A program made the translations under genes and the position numbers. 60,445 nucleotides of DNA, from contig JAOKTT010000007.1 in NCBI GenBank assembly GCA_028336245.1, positions 1 through 60,445 on the forward strand. The letters are read 5' to 3'. The first letter of the stretch is position 1. The number at the start of each line of letters is the position of its first letter. Source of the stretch: Polaribacter sp. Its GTDB lineage: Bacteria > Bacteroidota > Bacteroidia > Flavobacteriales > Flavobacteriaceae. The notes under the pieces are model-generated. The model had not been told where the DNA came from and made no database searches. It worked only from the letters and a program-made list of their open reading frames with translations. Shown one piece after another: positions 1 to 9,475 of this stretch.

Positions 1-439
1 ATCGCAACGCTGCATTTGCGTCTTGCTGTGCTCTATAAACTGCCACTGCGTGCTCTCCTAAAATATTTGGGTCAAAGCCTAAACGATAACTTATGGTGGC
101 TGCTACAAAACCTCTTTTAGCAAACTCTTTACATAGATTGGTCATGTGAAATTCTTTGTTTCCTCCAGTAAATCCACCGCCATGAACAAGTAAAATAAAG
201 GGTCTTTTGGATAGCGTATCTAAGGTGTTATTTGGAAAGTAAAAATCAATGAATAGTTCTTGTGATTTCCCAAGAACATTAACTGCAGTTCCGTACGTAC
301 TGTTTTTTAAAGAGTCAATTTCAATACTAGAGAAAAATTCACCATTACTGTATCTACCCTCTTGTGAGCAGTATTGTGCAGACATAGTGCTTGAGGTTAT
401 AAAGAGTATTGCTGTTAAAATAAAACGAATTGTATTCAT
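1..439 (-). CDS. Secreted alpha/beta-hydrolase (carboxylesterase type), 3' part outside the window
   Basis: The minus frame is open from an ATG at 437-439 to the window edge, giving about 145 residues with no stop. The N-terminus is a signal peptide (basic MNTIRF, hydrophobic core, SAQ cleavage site). At about residue 86 there is an HGGGFTGG stretch, the oxyanion-hole motif of carboxylesterase/acetyl-esterase alpha/beta-hydrolases, followed by a typical VYRAQQDANAALR helix near the cut. The nucleophile serine and the rest of the catalytic triad would lie beyond base 1, so activity cannot be judged. It is likely an exported or periplasmic esterase; the substrate is unknown. It lies downstream of polA on the same strand with a 62-base gap. 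Confidence 0.8.
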   Translation of the reverse strand, partial: MNTIRFILTAILFITSSTMSAQYCSQEGRYSNGEFFSSIEIDSLKNSTYGTAVNVLGKSQELFIDFYFPNNTLDTLSKRPFILLVHGGGFTGGNKEFHMTNLCKEFAKRGFVAATISYRLGFDPNILGEHAVAVYRAQQDANAALR

Positions 440-501
440 AGTTTTAGTAGTTGTGAACACCAAATTTAGTCAATAGAAATTAAAAAGGTAGCTTTTTTTC
501 T

Positions 502-3348
502 TTAATGTGCTTCCAACCAATTCTCTCCAGTACCCACTTCAACATCTAGCGGGACACTCATTTTAAAAGCATTTTCCATTTCGTATTTTATAATAGGTTT
601 AATGGTCTCTAATTCGTCTTTATGAGCATCAAAAACCAATTCATCATGCACTTGTAATAACATTTTTGATTTGAAATTTTCTTTTTCAAAACGATTGTGA
701 ATATTGATCATGGCCAACTTTATAATATCTGCAGCTGATCCTTGAATGGGCGCGTTTACAGCATTCCTTTCTGCACCGCTTCTTACCATTGCGTTTCTAG
801 AATTGATATCTTTTAAATACCTGCGCCTGTTTAATACGGTTTCAACATATCCGTGTTCTCTGGCAAAGTCTACTTGTGCAGACATGTATGCTTTCAGCTT
901 CGGATACGTTTCATAATAGGTATCAATTAATTCCTTGGCTTCGCTTCTAGATAAGTTCGTTTGATTGCTCAATCCAAATGCGGACACACCATATACAATT
1001 CCGAAATTAACAGTTTTTGCATTACTTCTTTGCTCGCGTGTCACTTCCTCCAAAGGAATATTAAATACTTTTGCAGCGGTAGAAGCGTGAATGTCTTCGC
1101 CATTTTTAAAAGCTTCCATCATATTTTCTTCTGCACTCAAAGCAGCAATAATTCGCAACTCTATTTGAGAATAATCAGCTGCTAATAAGACATAATTTTC
1201 ATCTCTTGGAATAAAAGATTTTCGAACTTCTTTGCCGCGTTCTGTTCTAATAGGGATGTTTTGTAAATTTGGATTGTTAGAACTCAAACGTCCTGTAGCT
1301 GCAACAGCCTGCATATATTGCGTATGAATTCTTCCTGTTTTGGGATTCACTTCATTTGGTAAGGCGTCTACATACGTGCTTTGTAATTTTTTATATTGTC
1401 GGTATTCTTGAATATCTCTAATAATTTCGTGTTCTTTCGCGAGATAAGATAAAATATCTTCACCTGTTGCATATTGACCCGTTTTCGTCTTTTTTGGTTT
1501 CTTCACCAATTCCATTTTTTCGAACAAAACTATTCCCAACTGTTTTGGCGAAGCAATATTAAACGCTTCACCTGCTTGTTCGTAAATATTTTTTTCTAGA
1601 CGGTTGATGTCATTCGTTAATGTAACCGAAAGCTTGTTTAGAAAATCGGTGTTAATGTTAATTCCCTCAATTTCCATGGCGGTTAAAACCGAAACCAAAG
1701 GCAATTCAATGTCATTAAAAAGTTTCGTGACATTTCCGCTTTCTAATTCGCTAATAAAAAGTTGTTTCAATTGAAATGTAATATCTGCGTCTTCCACAGC
1801 ATATTCTGTTTGATCTGCAATAGGAATTACACGCATCGAAAGCTGATTTTTTCCTTTTTTACCAATCAATTCTGTAATAGAAATGGGTTGATAATTTAAA
1901 TAGGTTTCCGCCAACATATCCATGGTATGGCGCATGTCTGGATTGATTAAATAATGCGCAATCATCGTGTCAAACAATTTTCCTTTTACGGGCACACCAT
2001 AGTTTGATAAAACTTTGATATCATATTTTAAATTATGGCCAATTTTTTCGATTTTACTTTCAAAAAACGGTCTAAATTCTTCTAAAATAGTTTTTGTTTC
2101 GTCTTGATCTTCAGGAAATGAAACATAATATCCTTTTCCAGCTTGATACGAAAATGCAATTCCAATCAACTCCACCTCTAAAGCTTTTAGGCCCGTTGTT
2201 TCGGTGTCAAAACAAACGGAAGTCTGCTCCATTAATTTACGAATCAATAATTTTCTTGAGAAAGGTGAGTCTATGTGTTGGTAAAAATGACTCGTAGTTG
2301 CAATGGTTTTAAATCCAGAGGCAACTTCGGCTTCAGAAATACTTCCAGTTCCAGGAGCCGCAAATAAATCGAATTGTCCTTCTGTGCTTGGAGCTCCTTT
2401 TTTAGGCGCAGCGTTTGTTTTTTCTTCCGAAGCATTTTCTACGGAATTTGTTTTAGCAGCATCTTCAACAGCAAAAGTCTTTGTGAAATTGGTTAACAGG
2501 TTTCTAAATTCTAATTCGCTAAAGAGTGCTGTTACTTGCGCTATATCTGGTTGGTCAAGCTCAAAATCTTTTGCATTAAAAGTTACAGGAACATCTAGCA
2601 TAATGGTTGCTAGTTTCTTAGAAAGCATCCCTAAATCTTTGGCAGCTTCTACTTTCTCTTTCATTTTTCCCTTGAGCTCATGCGTATTTGCTAATAAGTT
2701 TTCAATAGAACCATAGGTTGCTAAAAACTTCTTTGCAGTTTTTTCTCCAACACCAGGCAAACCTGGGATATTATCTGCAGAATCGCCCATCATTCCTAAG
2801 AAATCAATTACTTGCAAAGGATCTGTAACTCCGAATTTTTCTTGTACTTCCGGAACCCCCCAAATATCATAACCCCCACCAAAACGTGGTTTATACATAA
2901 AAATATTTTCAGAGACTAGTTGCGCAAAATCTTTATCGGGCGTTACCATAAAGGTTTTATATCCTTCTTTTTCGGCCTGTTTAGAAAGGGTTCCAATAAC
3001 ATCATCTGCTTCGAAACCAGCTTTTACCATAATTGGTATGTGCATTGCTTTTAAGATTTCTTGAATATAAGGTACTGCAATTTTAATAGCTTCTGGCGTT
3101 TCGTCTCTATTTGCTTTGTATGCTTCAAACATTTCTACGCGGTCTACACTGCCGCCTTTGTCAAAACAAACTGCTAAATGGTCGGGTCTTTCTCGTTTTA
3201 TCACATCTAAAAGAGAGTTCATAAAACCCATGATAGCCGAGGTATCTAAACCTTTTGAATTTATTTGCGGATTTTTAATAAATGCATAATAACCCCTGAA
3301 AATTAGTGCAAAAGCATCTACTAAAAAAACTCTTTTTTGATCTGACAT
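502..3348 (-). CDS. polA: DNA polymerase I
   Basis: Family A DNA polymerase of 948 residues, used for Okazaki fragment processing and repair synthesis. The 5'-3' nuclease domain covers about residues 1-290, with acidic motifs GFEADD (111-116), TPDKDF (136-141) and GDSADNIPGLPGVGEKTA (188-205). After a low-complexity linker (about 295-345) comes the 3'-5' proofreading domain, with an intact DTETTG motif at 381-386, so the protein probably still proofreads, unlike Taq-type enzymes. The polymerase domain has motif A (AADYSQIELR, about 722), motif B (RSNAKTVNFGIVYG) and motif C (VHDELVF, about 902). Length is close to the E. coli enzyme (928). It is transcribed alone, divergently from the phosphoesterase gene. 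Confidence 0.98.
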   Translation of the reverse strand: MSDQKRVFLVDAFALIFRGYYAFIKNPQINSKGLDTSAIMGFMNSLLDVIKRERPDHLAVCFDKGGSVDRVEMFEAYKANRDETPEAIKIAVPYIQEILKAMHIPIMVKAGFEADDVIGTLSKQAEKEGYKTFMVTPDKDFAQLVSENIFMYKPRFGGGYDIWGVPEVQEKFGVTDPLQVIDFLGMMGDSADNIPGLPGVGEKTAKKFLATYGSIENLLANTHELKGKMKEKVEAAKDLGMLSKKLATIMLDVPVTFNAKDFELDQPDIAQVTALFSELEFRNLLTNFTKTFAVEDAAKTNSVENASEEKTNAAPKKGAPSTEGQFDLFAAPGTGSISEAEVASGFKTIATTSHFYQHIDSPFSRKLLIRKLMEQTSVCFDTETTGLKALEVELIGIAFSYQAGKGYYVSFPEDQDETKTILEEFRPFFESKIEKIGHNLKYDIKVLSNYGVPVKGKLFDTMIAHYLINPDMRHTMDMLAETYLNYQPISITELIGKKGKNQLSMRVIPIADQTEYAVEDADITFQLKQLFISELESGNVTKLFNDIELPLVSVLTAMEIEGININTDFLNKLSVTLTNDINRLEKNIYEQAGEAFNIASPKQLGIVLFEKMELVKKPKKTKTGQYATGEDILSYLAKEHEIIRDIQEYRQYKKLQSTYVDALPNEVNPKTGRIHTQYMQAVAATGRLSSNNPNLQNIPIRTERGKEVRKSFIPRDENYVLLAADYSQIELRIIAALSAEENMMEAFKNGEDIHASTAAKVFNIPLEEVTREQRSNAKTVNFGIVYGVSAFGLSNQTNLSRSEAKELIDTYYETYPKLKAYMSAQVDFAREHGYVETVLNRRRYLKDINSRNAMVRSGAERNAVNAPIQGSAADIIKLAMINIHNRFEKENFKSKMLLQVHDELVFDAHKDELETIKPIIKYEMENAFKMSVPLDVEVGTGENWLEAH

Positions 3349-3477
3349 ATTCGTTTTGTAACCTATTTGTGGATGATTTATTTTGAGTGCACGTAAAAAC
3401 TAGCGAGTACTACAGTCGTTGCAGTAAAGCTACAAAACTTTAACATCCTATTAAAATTCATTCGACATTATAACTCT

Positions 3478-3485
3478 TATCTTTG
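3478..3485 (+). promoter_or_regulatory. Putative -7 promoter box (TATCTTTG)
   Basis: TATCTTTG fits the Bacteroidota sigma-A -7 consensus TAnnTTTG and lies 23 bases before the phosphoesterase ATG. No clear TTTG -33 element is seen at the expected spacing. Confidence 0.5.
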
Positions 3486-3508
3486 ACAAAATTTTTTAAA
3501 CTTGTTTT

Positions 3509-4732
3509 ATGTCCCGTTGGTTGTTTCCACTAATTATCGTTGCCGTTTTAATAGTTGTTGTAGAAATATATACATTTCAAGCATTTAAAACAGTTTCTAA
3601 AAACAAATTGGTTCCTTTCTTTTTTTTAGCGGGGAGTGTTGGAGTATACCTGTATTCTTTTACCACCTTGATTACCTATGATAGGAGCAATGGGCAAACA
3701 CCAGAGTTTCAAATGGCAATGGGCTTGTTGCTAACAGTTTCTATTCCAAAATTAGCAGTTATTTTAATTCTTTTTGGGGAGGACATGTATCGCGGGGTTT
3801 TTAAATTAATTTCTGCAATTGCATCCGGAGAAACAAAACCTTTAGTTGGTAGAAGAAAATTTATTTCTCAAATAGCCCTAGGTTTGGCTGCAATTCCTTT
3901 TGTGTCTTTTATTTACGGAATTGTCCAAGGAAAGTACAACTATAAAATTTTAAAATATCAATTGACTTTTAAAGATTTACCAGCCGCTTTCGACGGATTT
4001 ACAATCACACAGATCTCCGATATTCATTCTGGGAGTTTTACGAACAAGGAGAAAATTCAATATGGTGTTGATTTAATCAATCAACAAAAATCGGATATCA
4101 TGTTATTTACAGGAGACATTGTAAATAATAAAGCAGATGAAATGGATAATTGGATGGATGTTTTTGATAAATTAGAAGCAAAAGAAGGCAAGTATTCCAT
4201 TCTTGGGAACCATGATTATGGCGATTATATGGATTGGGACAATCCACAAGATAAAAAAGATAACTTTCAAAAAGTAAAAGACATTCATCAGAAAATTGGG
4301 TTCGATTTATTGTTGGATGAACATCGTTATTTAGAAAAAAATGGGCAAAAAATTGTACTTCTTGGAGTAGAAAATTGGGGAAAGGGATTCAACCAAGCGG
4401 GAGATTTACAAAGAGCTGCCACAGGGATTCGCAAAGAGGATTTTAAAATTCTAATGTCTCATGATCCAAGTCATTGGGAAGAGAAAGTAAAAAAAGACCC
4501 TTTAAACTATCAGCTAACTTTAAGCGGGCATACACATGGTTTACAAATGGGTATTGAGATTCCCGGGTGGTTCAAGTGGAGCCCCTCTAAATACGTTTAC
4601 AAACAATGGGCAGGGCTGTATAAAGAAGAAGGCAGGTTTATAAATGTAAACCGAGGTTTTGGTTACCATGCATTTCCTGGGCGTGTTGGTATTTGGCCGG
4701 AAATTACCGTTATAGAATTGAAGAAAGGTTGA
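3509..4732 (+). CDS. Membrane-anchored metallophosphoesterase (calcineurin-like)
   Basis: 407 residues. The N-terminal part has three hydrophobic segments (about 4-25, 34-56, 70-90) and a fourth at about 119-140 directly after an RRKFIS twin-arginine-like motif (115-120). The C-terminal part is a calcineurin-like phosphoesterase with all metal-binding blocks: SDIHSG (171-173 is DIH), TGDIVNNK, GNHDYGDY and SGHTHG. This is the YkuE/YaeI-like group, some members of which cleave phosphate esters of lipids or nucleotides at the membrane; the substrate here cannot be told from sequence. The catalytic domain is probably outside the cytoplasm, judging from the membrane segment directly before it. 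The gene is monocistronic or followed loosely by the thioredoxin-like gene, which has its own promoter box. Confidence 0.85.
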   Translation: MSRWLFPLIIVAVLIVVVEIYTFQAFKTVSKNKLVPFFFLAGSVGVYLYSFTTLITYDRSNGQTPEFQMAMGLLLTVSIPKLAVILILFGEDMYRGVFKLISAIASGETKPLVGRRKFISQIALGLAAIPFVSFIYGIVQGKYNYKILKYQLTFKDLPAAFDGFTITQISDIHSGSFTNKEKIQYGVDLINQQKSDIMLFTGDIVNNKADEMDNWMDVFDKLEAKEGKYSILGNHDYGDYMDWDNPQDKKDNFQKVKDIHQKIGFDLLLDEHRYLEKNGQKIVLLGVENWGKGFNQAGDLQRAATGIRKEDFKILMSHDPSHWEEKVKKDPLNYQLTLSGHTHGLQMGIEIPGWFKWSPSKYVYKQWAGLYKEEGRFINVNRGFGYHAFPGRVGIWPEITVIELKKG

Positions 4733-4759
4733 TCTTTAGAGCATTTAAATACTTTTCTA

Positions 4760-4767
4760 TATATTTG
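4760..4767 (+). promoter_or_regulatory. Putative -7 promoter box (TATATTTG)
   Basis: Exact TAnnTTTG match between the phosphoesterase stop and the thioredoxin-like gene, 52 bases before its ATG. A TTTA about 21 bases upstream could serve as a weak -33 element. Confidence 0.5.
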
Positions 4768-4819
4768 AGAGTTAAAGAATAACTATTTATATGTTTTACC
4801 CCTTTTAAAACTTAATATT

Positions 4820-5113
4820 ATGGCGAAATTTGGTGAGTTGATTAGTGTTGAAAAACCTGTTTTAATAGATTTTTATACCGATTTCAATGACGTCGAGAAT
4901 ACTTTAGAAATATTAAGAAGTGTAGTTGCTGCTTTGGGCGATAGTGCAAAGGTAATTAAGATAGATATTAGTAAAAATAAAGCTCTTGCAGATGCTTTGC
5001 GGGTGAAAGGAAATCCGACTTTTATGATCTATAAAAATGGCCAGATGAAGTGGCGTCAAACTGGATTTCAAGATGCCAATACTCTAATTGGTCTCGTACA
5101 ACAGTTCGTTTAA
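4820..5113 (+). CDS. Thioredoxin-fold protein lacking the CXXC motif
   Basis: 97 residues with the layout of a complete minimal thioredoxin: strand VLIDFYTDF, a middle KVIKIDISKN strand, the GNPTFMIYKNGQ segment with the cis-proline, and a C-terminal helix. Where thioredoxins carry WCGPC after the first strand, this protein has DFNDVEN, so both redox cysteines are absent; in fact the protein contains no cysteine at all. It cannot act as a disulfide reductase. It may be a structural or chaperone-like thioredoxin homologue or an inactive relative. There is no signal peptide, so it is cytoplasmic. The start is the only plausible ATG. Confidence 0.8.
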   Translation: MAKFGELISVEKPVLIDFYTDFNDVENTLEILRSVVAALGDSAKVIKIDISKNKALADALRVKGNPTFMIYKNGQMKWRQTGFQDANTLIGLVQQFV

Positions 5114-5304
5114 TTTTTGTGTTTTTAGAAAGTATGGGTTTACGGTATTTAAGTCTATTACCTGTTCGTATTGCCATATATTTTATTATTAAAATTGAGT
5201 GGACTTTAACAAAGGACTTCTTAGAATATCTTTAGTTTAATTTTTTGAAGAGTTAAGATTTTTCTTTCGGTGCGTGTTTTTGAAAACAGCCTTCTTTTAG
5301 TGCA

Positions 5305-5967
5305 TTAAATGGCTTTAAAAACAAAACCTTGCGACGTAAATTCCGCGAGTACAATGGGCAAAGCGAATTTTAGTTTTTCAGCAGCTTTTTTGCTGTCATG
5401 AAACACAATAATACTGCCGTTTTGAGTATTTTCTAAAACATTTTGCAAGCACTTTTCTTTGCATATCTTTTCGTCAAAGTCAGCCGACAAGACATCCCAC
5501 ATAATTATTTTATATCCTTTTTTAAGAAGTGCTATTGTTTGATTCTTTTTGATTTTACCATAAGGAGGGCGGAATAATTTTGTTGCTGGTCGCCTGGTTT
5601 CTAGTTTCTGATTTTTGTCTAAAATATTCGTAATGCTTTGCTCACATTCCAAAACGTTTTCGATATACGTGTTTTTAACCGTCTTCCATCCATTCAAGTG
5701 TTGCTGGGTGTGATTCCCAATGGTATGACCGTTGATTTTTATTTTTTTAAAAATTTCAGGATGCTGTTGTATGTTTTTTCCAATACAAAAAAAAGTTGCT
5801 TTTGCATTGTACTTTTTTAGTTCGTTCAATACAAACTCCGTAATTTCTTCTGCAGGTCCGTCGTCAAAGGTGAGATAGATTTCTTTTGTATCGAGAGAAA
5901 AACGCCAAATATAATTAGAGAAAAATCTCCTAATAATATTTGGCGTTTTTGGTAAATAAAATCTCAA
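5305..5967 (-). CDS. Polysaccharide deacetylase (NodB homology domain)
   Basis: 220 residues, essentially one NodB domain (carbohydrate esterase 4 family). Motif 1 is LTFDDGP (about 32-38, two Asp), motif 2 is GNHTQQH (metal-binding His pair), motif 3 is RPPYGK, followed by MWDVLSADFD and the late catalytic-His motif VFHDS. All metal and catalytic residues are present, so it is probably an active de-N-acetylase on peptidoglycan or another N-acetylated glycan. No clear signal peptide is seen. It starts 31 bases after the stop of the upstream DUF2723 gene on the same strand, so the two are likely co-transcribed. Confidence 0.92.
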   Translation of the reverse strand: MRFYLPKTPNIIRRFFSNYIWRFSLDTKEIYLTFDDGPAEEITEFVLNELKKYNAKATFFCIGKNIQQHPEIFKKIKINGHTIGNHTQQHLNGWKTVKNTYIENVLECEQSITNILDKNQKLETRRPATKLFRPPYGKIKKNQTIALLKKGYKIIMWDVLSADFDEKICKEKCLQNVLENTQNGSIIVFHDSKKAAEKLKFALPIVLAEFTSQGFVFKAI

Positions 5968-5998
5968 TGTTTTTTTAGGTATTAAATTTTAAAACAAA

Positions 5999-8900
5999 TT
6001 AATCTGTATGCTCTTCATCGGGTATTAAAGACTCAAAAAGGTTTACGGTATTCATAAAGTCTTTTTGGATTTTAGAAACAAAGTCTTTTTCAACACTTCC
6101 ATTCTCAACTTGATCTATCAAGCTTTTAAACATATACAAAGACCTATCAATTTCGTCAAAAACAAGTGTACTGTCCTTTTTATCAAAGGTACTTAACCAG
6201 GTGAGTTGTTCCGTAATTAGTCGCACTAAAGTATTTGTAACCTGTTTTCCTTTTTCCTGTTCCCCTAATTTAAAATACATTTCAGGATATCCTAGGGACA
6301 AGCTATAATGGTCAAAATCCGCTATTGGTAATTTACTTAAAGACAAATCTAATACGGTCACTGCTTTTGCTGTGTCTCCTTCCTTTGCAAAGGCATCAGA
6401 AAGACGCATCAAACTGTTCCTTAGAGAAATAGCATTTCTTTTCGTTTGCTCGTCTAAGTATATGTTCCCATTATTTATGTTTTTCCATTCTAGTTTTTGA
6501 ATATTGGCGTACATTTTTTCGGTATCTATTCTACCAATATCAAATAAACTTACTTCCCGTTCTCTTCCATTATCATCGATGTAGTTGGCAGCTGTTTTTA
6601 TTGGGACTAATTTAAAAGCCAAGCCATCTAGTTGTAAATAGTCTTTTAGCCAAATATATTCTTCAGCTGCATTGGCACCGCCAGTAAAGTAAATAGGACG
6701 TTTCCAATCGTTATTTGCTAAAATATCGAGCATTAAAATACGGTTTTTAGTAATCCCTCTCGAGTCAATTGTAATGTCAATAAAATCGACGATTTTTTCA
6801 GCATCTTTTTGATCAACAACCCCATTTTTTAAAACATTTTCTTTGTTTACAGGGATTCGAATCCTATTGGTAGGGTAAAATTTTTCTTTGATATCATTTT
6901 CTTCATCGATATAATATGTTGCATCGCTATCTGAGGAAATCCAACGCATGAAGTCTTTAATTCCGATAATAGAGTCTTTAAATCTTGGATGTTCTATATG
7001 ATACGCAATGTCTAAACTTCCATATTTATATTGATCATGTATCAGTTGAGATGGAATTGGAGCCGATTTATAGGTTGCCCGCTTCATTTGATCGATGTAC
7101 CAATCAGTGGCAAATAAACTTGTATTTACTAGTTTTAAATCGGTTCTAATACCTTCGACCTCCTGCATGTACCATAGCGGAAAGGTATCGTTGTCTCCAA
7201 TGGTGAACATAATGGCATTTTGGTCACAACTTTCCAAGTATGCCTGCGCATTTAGACGAGTGGTATAGCGGTCAGACCTGTCGTGATCATCCCAGTTCTC
7301 GGTGGCCATAAGCGTTGGCACTGCGAGCAGTGAAATGATAGAGACTGCAAATGCAATAGTTTTTTTATTCGCAACATTCTTTAAATATTCATAGAGCGCC
7401 AATACTCCAAAACCAATCCAAATAGCAAAAATATAAAAACTACCTACAATGGCATAGTCACGCTCTCTTGGTTCAAAAGGTTTTGGATTTGTGTAAAAGA
7501 TAATAGCAAAGCCTGTAAACGCAAAGAATAAAAAGAGTGTAAAGAAATTTTCTTTGTCCCATTTTACTTGAAAAAATAAGCCGATAAGTCCTAATATTAA
7601 TGGTAAAAAATAGTACTTGTTGCGTCCTTTATTTTCTAAAACTTGTGTGGGAAGTTGTTTTTGGGAACCCAATCTTACTTCGTCTATTGCATCAATTCCG
7701 CTAATCCAATTTCCATTAAAGAGGTCTAACCTTCCTTGAATATCATTTTGTCTTCCTGCAAAATTCCACATAAAATAACGTCCGTACATATATCCAAATT
7801 GATAGCTGAACATGAATTTTAGGTTTTCTCCAAAAGTGGGTCTTCTTTTGCTATTTGCTGGGATTCCAGCAATACTTTTATACATTTTTTCTGCTGCTGG
7901 ATTTACCATCCGAGGGATAAAACCTTTGTGCTTGTCTGCATAATTAGGCATTATATTTTTGTATTTATTTACAATAATATACTTTCCATTTTTCTTTTCA
8001 TATTTAGGTTTGTCGTCTTTAAAGGGATTTTTTGTGTCTTGCGCTCGTTCAAAGCTATTCGAGTAGTAGGTATCATAAAAAACATTGGCATCACCGTACT
8101 GTTCACGCTCATAATAAGCTAATAATTCGCGCGCGCTAGAAGGGTTGTTTTCGTTAATGGTTGTATTTGCATTTGCTCTTATTGGCAACATCATCCATGA
8201 GGAAAAACCAATCATTATAAAAAGTACCGATAAGATTAAAGTATTGGCATGTACTTTGTTGTTTTTTCGCGTATATCTTATGCCAAAGAAGAAGAGTGCT
8301 ACTAAAATTAAAGCGGCAATAATACTTCCCGAATTGAAGGGCATTCCAACTGTATTTATAAAAAACAACTCAGCGGCACTAAAAAACTTCAGCGTGAATG
8401 GGAATAAAAATTTGAAGACAAAAGCCAAGACCAACACCGCTAGGATAGTTGCTATAGCCGTTGTTTTTAAATTGATATTTTTATAGGTTTTAAAGAAATA
8501 TAAAAGTACAATTGCTGGAATTACTAGTAGTGATAAAATGTGAACACCAAATGATAAACCCACAACAAAACTGATTAATATTAACCATTTATTCCCTCTT
8601 GGAGTTTGCAGTTCACTTTCCCATCTTAAACCTAACCAAAATAAAATGGCCATCAAAAAAGAAGACATCGCATACACTTCACCTTCTACTGCACTAAACC
8701 AAAAGCTGTCTGAAAAGGTGTACGTTAAAGAGCCAACAATGCTACTTCCTAAAATAGCAATGTAGCTACCTGAAGTGATTTTACCCGTTTTTAATGCTAA
8801 TTTCTCGGATAAGTTTGTAATGGTCCAAAACATAAATAAAATGGTAAAAGCACTTGCCAAAGCTGACATGAAATTTACCATTTTCGCAATTTCGGAACTT

Positions 8901-9115
8901 TCAGAGGTAAACATTGCAAAGAATGCGCCTAACATCTGGAACAAAGGTGCACCCGGTGGATGGCCAACTTCAAGTTTTACAGAGGTTGCTATGTATTCTC
9001 CAACATCCCAAGCGCTAACGGTAGGCTCAATTGTTAAAGAATATGTTATTAATGCAATTATAAATGCAATCCATCCTAGAATGATATTCCATTTTTTAAA
9101 GGTTGCTGTTGTCAT
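5999..9115 (-). CDS. DUF2723 family multi-spanning membrane protein
   Basis: About 1038 residues from the ATG at 9113-9115 (MTTATFKKWN); an in-frame ATG at 9151 would add 12 residues but the shorter start fits the family better. The first half has many hydrophobic segments, including the typical SAWDVGEYIATS and VGHPPGAPLFQML loops near the N-terminus. The family signature GDNDTFPLWYMQEVEGIRTD lies near the middle, then a soluble C-terminal part with TPR-like character. DUF2723 proteins resemble GT-C protein O-mannosyltransferases in fold and early acidic loop, so a lipid-linked glycosyltransferase role in envelope or O-glycosylation is plausible but inferred. It is upstream of the polysaccharide deacetylase in a probable two-gene unit. 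Confidence 0.88.
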   Translation of the reverse strand: MTTATFKKWNIILGWIAFIIALITYSLTIEPTVSAWDVGEYIATSVKLEVGHPPGAPLFQMLGAFFAMFTSESSEIAKMVNFMSALASAFTILFMFWTITNLSEKLALKTGKITSGSYIAILGSSIVGSLTYTFSDSFWFSAVEGEVYAMSSFLMAILFWLGLRWESELQTPRGNKWLILISFVVGLSFGVHILSLLVIPAIVLLYFFKTYKNINLKTTAIATILAVLVLAFVFKFLFPFTLKFFSAAELFFINTVGMPFNSGSIIAALILVALFFFGIRYTRKNNKVHANTLILSVLFIMIGFSSWMMLPIRANANTTINENNPSSARELLAYYEREQYGDANVFYDTYYSNSFERAQDTKNPFKDDKPKYEKKNGKYIIVNKYKNIMPNYADKHKGFIPRMVNPAAEKMYKSIAGIPANSKRRPTFGENLKFMFSYQFGYMYGRYFMWNFAGRQNDIQGRLDLFNGNWISGIDAIDEVRLGSQKQLPTQVLENKGRNKYYFLPLILGLIGLFFQVKWDKENFFTLFLFFAFTGFAIIFYTNPKPFEPRERDYAIVGSFYIFAIWIGFGVLALYEYLKNVANKKTIAFAVSIISLLAVPTLMATENWDDHDRSDRYTTRLNAQAYLESCDQNAIMFTIGDNDTFPLWYMQEVEGIRTDLKLVNTSLFATDWYIDQMKRATYKSAPIPSQLIHDQYKYGSLDIAYHIEHPRFKDSIIGIKDFMRWISSDSDATYYIDEENDIKEKFYPTNRIRIPVNKENVLKNGVVDQKDAEKIVDFIDITIDSRGITKNRILMLDILANNDWKRPIYFTGGANAAEEYIWLKDYLQLDGLAFKLVPIKTAANYIDDNGREREVSLFDIGRIDTEKMYANIQKLEWKNINNGNIYLDEQTKRNAISLRNSLMRLSDAFAKEGDTAKAVTVLDLSLSKLPIADFDHYSLSLGYPEMYFKLGEQEKGKQVTNTLVRLITEQLTWLSTFDKKDSTLVFDEIDRSLYMFKSLIDQVENGSVEKDFVSKIQKDFMNTVNLFESLIPDEEHTD

Positions 9116-9240
9116 AAGAATTACAAAATATTGATAAAGCGAATTTAACAATAAATATGATTAAATTGCTTCTTAAAGACCTGAATTACGGGGGTAAAAG
9201 GACCTAAAACTTTGTTAAATAAAAAATTCCTGAAAAAATG

Positions 9241-9271
9241 TTTGTGAAATTGAAAGAATAGACTAAATTTG
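9241..9271 (+). promoter_or_regulatory. Consensus promoter of tRNA-Gln (TTTG-N19-TAAATTTG)
   Basis: TTTG at 9241-9244 and TAAATTTG at 9264-9271, separated by exactly 19 bases, match the Bacteroidota housekeeping promoter in both boxes. The predicted transcript start (about 9275) is some 14 bases before the mature tRNA 5' end. Confidence 0.85.
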
Positions 9272-9288
9272 CATCCGCTAAGCAGTAT

Positions 9289-9360
9289 TGGCCTATGGTG
9301 TAATTGGTAACACACCGGTTTTTGGTACCGACATTCAAGGTTCGAGTCCTTGTAGGCCAA
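9289..9360 (+). tRNA. tRNA-Gln (anticodon UUG)
   Basis: A 72-base cloverleaf. The acceptor arm TGGCCTA (9289-9295) pairs with TAGGCCA (9353-9359). The D-loop contains GTAATTGGTAA, the anticodon loop TTTTGGT carries TTG at 9322-9324, and the T-arm has the invariant GTTCGAGTC. The sequence resembles bacterial glutamine tRNAs. The 3' CCA is not encoded (ACAAA follows) and would be added after transcription. It is followed after two bases by a terminator and preceded by its own consensus promoter, so it is a single-gene transcription unit. Confidence 0.97.
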
Positions 9361-9362
9361 CA

Positions 9363-9399
9363 AAAAAGTCCTAACAAATTAAATTTGTTAGGACTTTTT
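9363..9399. terminator. Bidirectional intrinsic terminator after tRNA-Gln
   Basis: An almost perfect inverted repeat: AAAAAGTCCTAACAAATT (9363-9380) and its complement (9382-9399). T-runs are present in both directions, so it can end the tRNA transcript and the transporter transcript coming from the other side. Confidence 0.9.
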
Positions 9400-9475
9400 A
9401 TTTTAGGTAGTTATTTGTCTTTGTAATTGTAATTTTTAGGTCAATTAAGGTTCTAATATCGAGTAATTTACACTT

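Noticed and set aside
2303..2716. Open frame of 137 codons antisense to polA
   Set aside because: It lies fully inside polA in the opposite direction; the apparent protein is the shadow of polA codon bias. The same applies to other antisense frames inside thrA, ilvD, infB, actB and leuB.
5050..5235. 61-codon ORF overlapping the end of the thioredoxin-like gene
   Set aside because: Shares 64 bases with the real gene in another frame, has no recognisable domain and no promoter.
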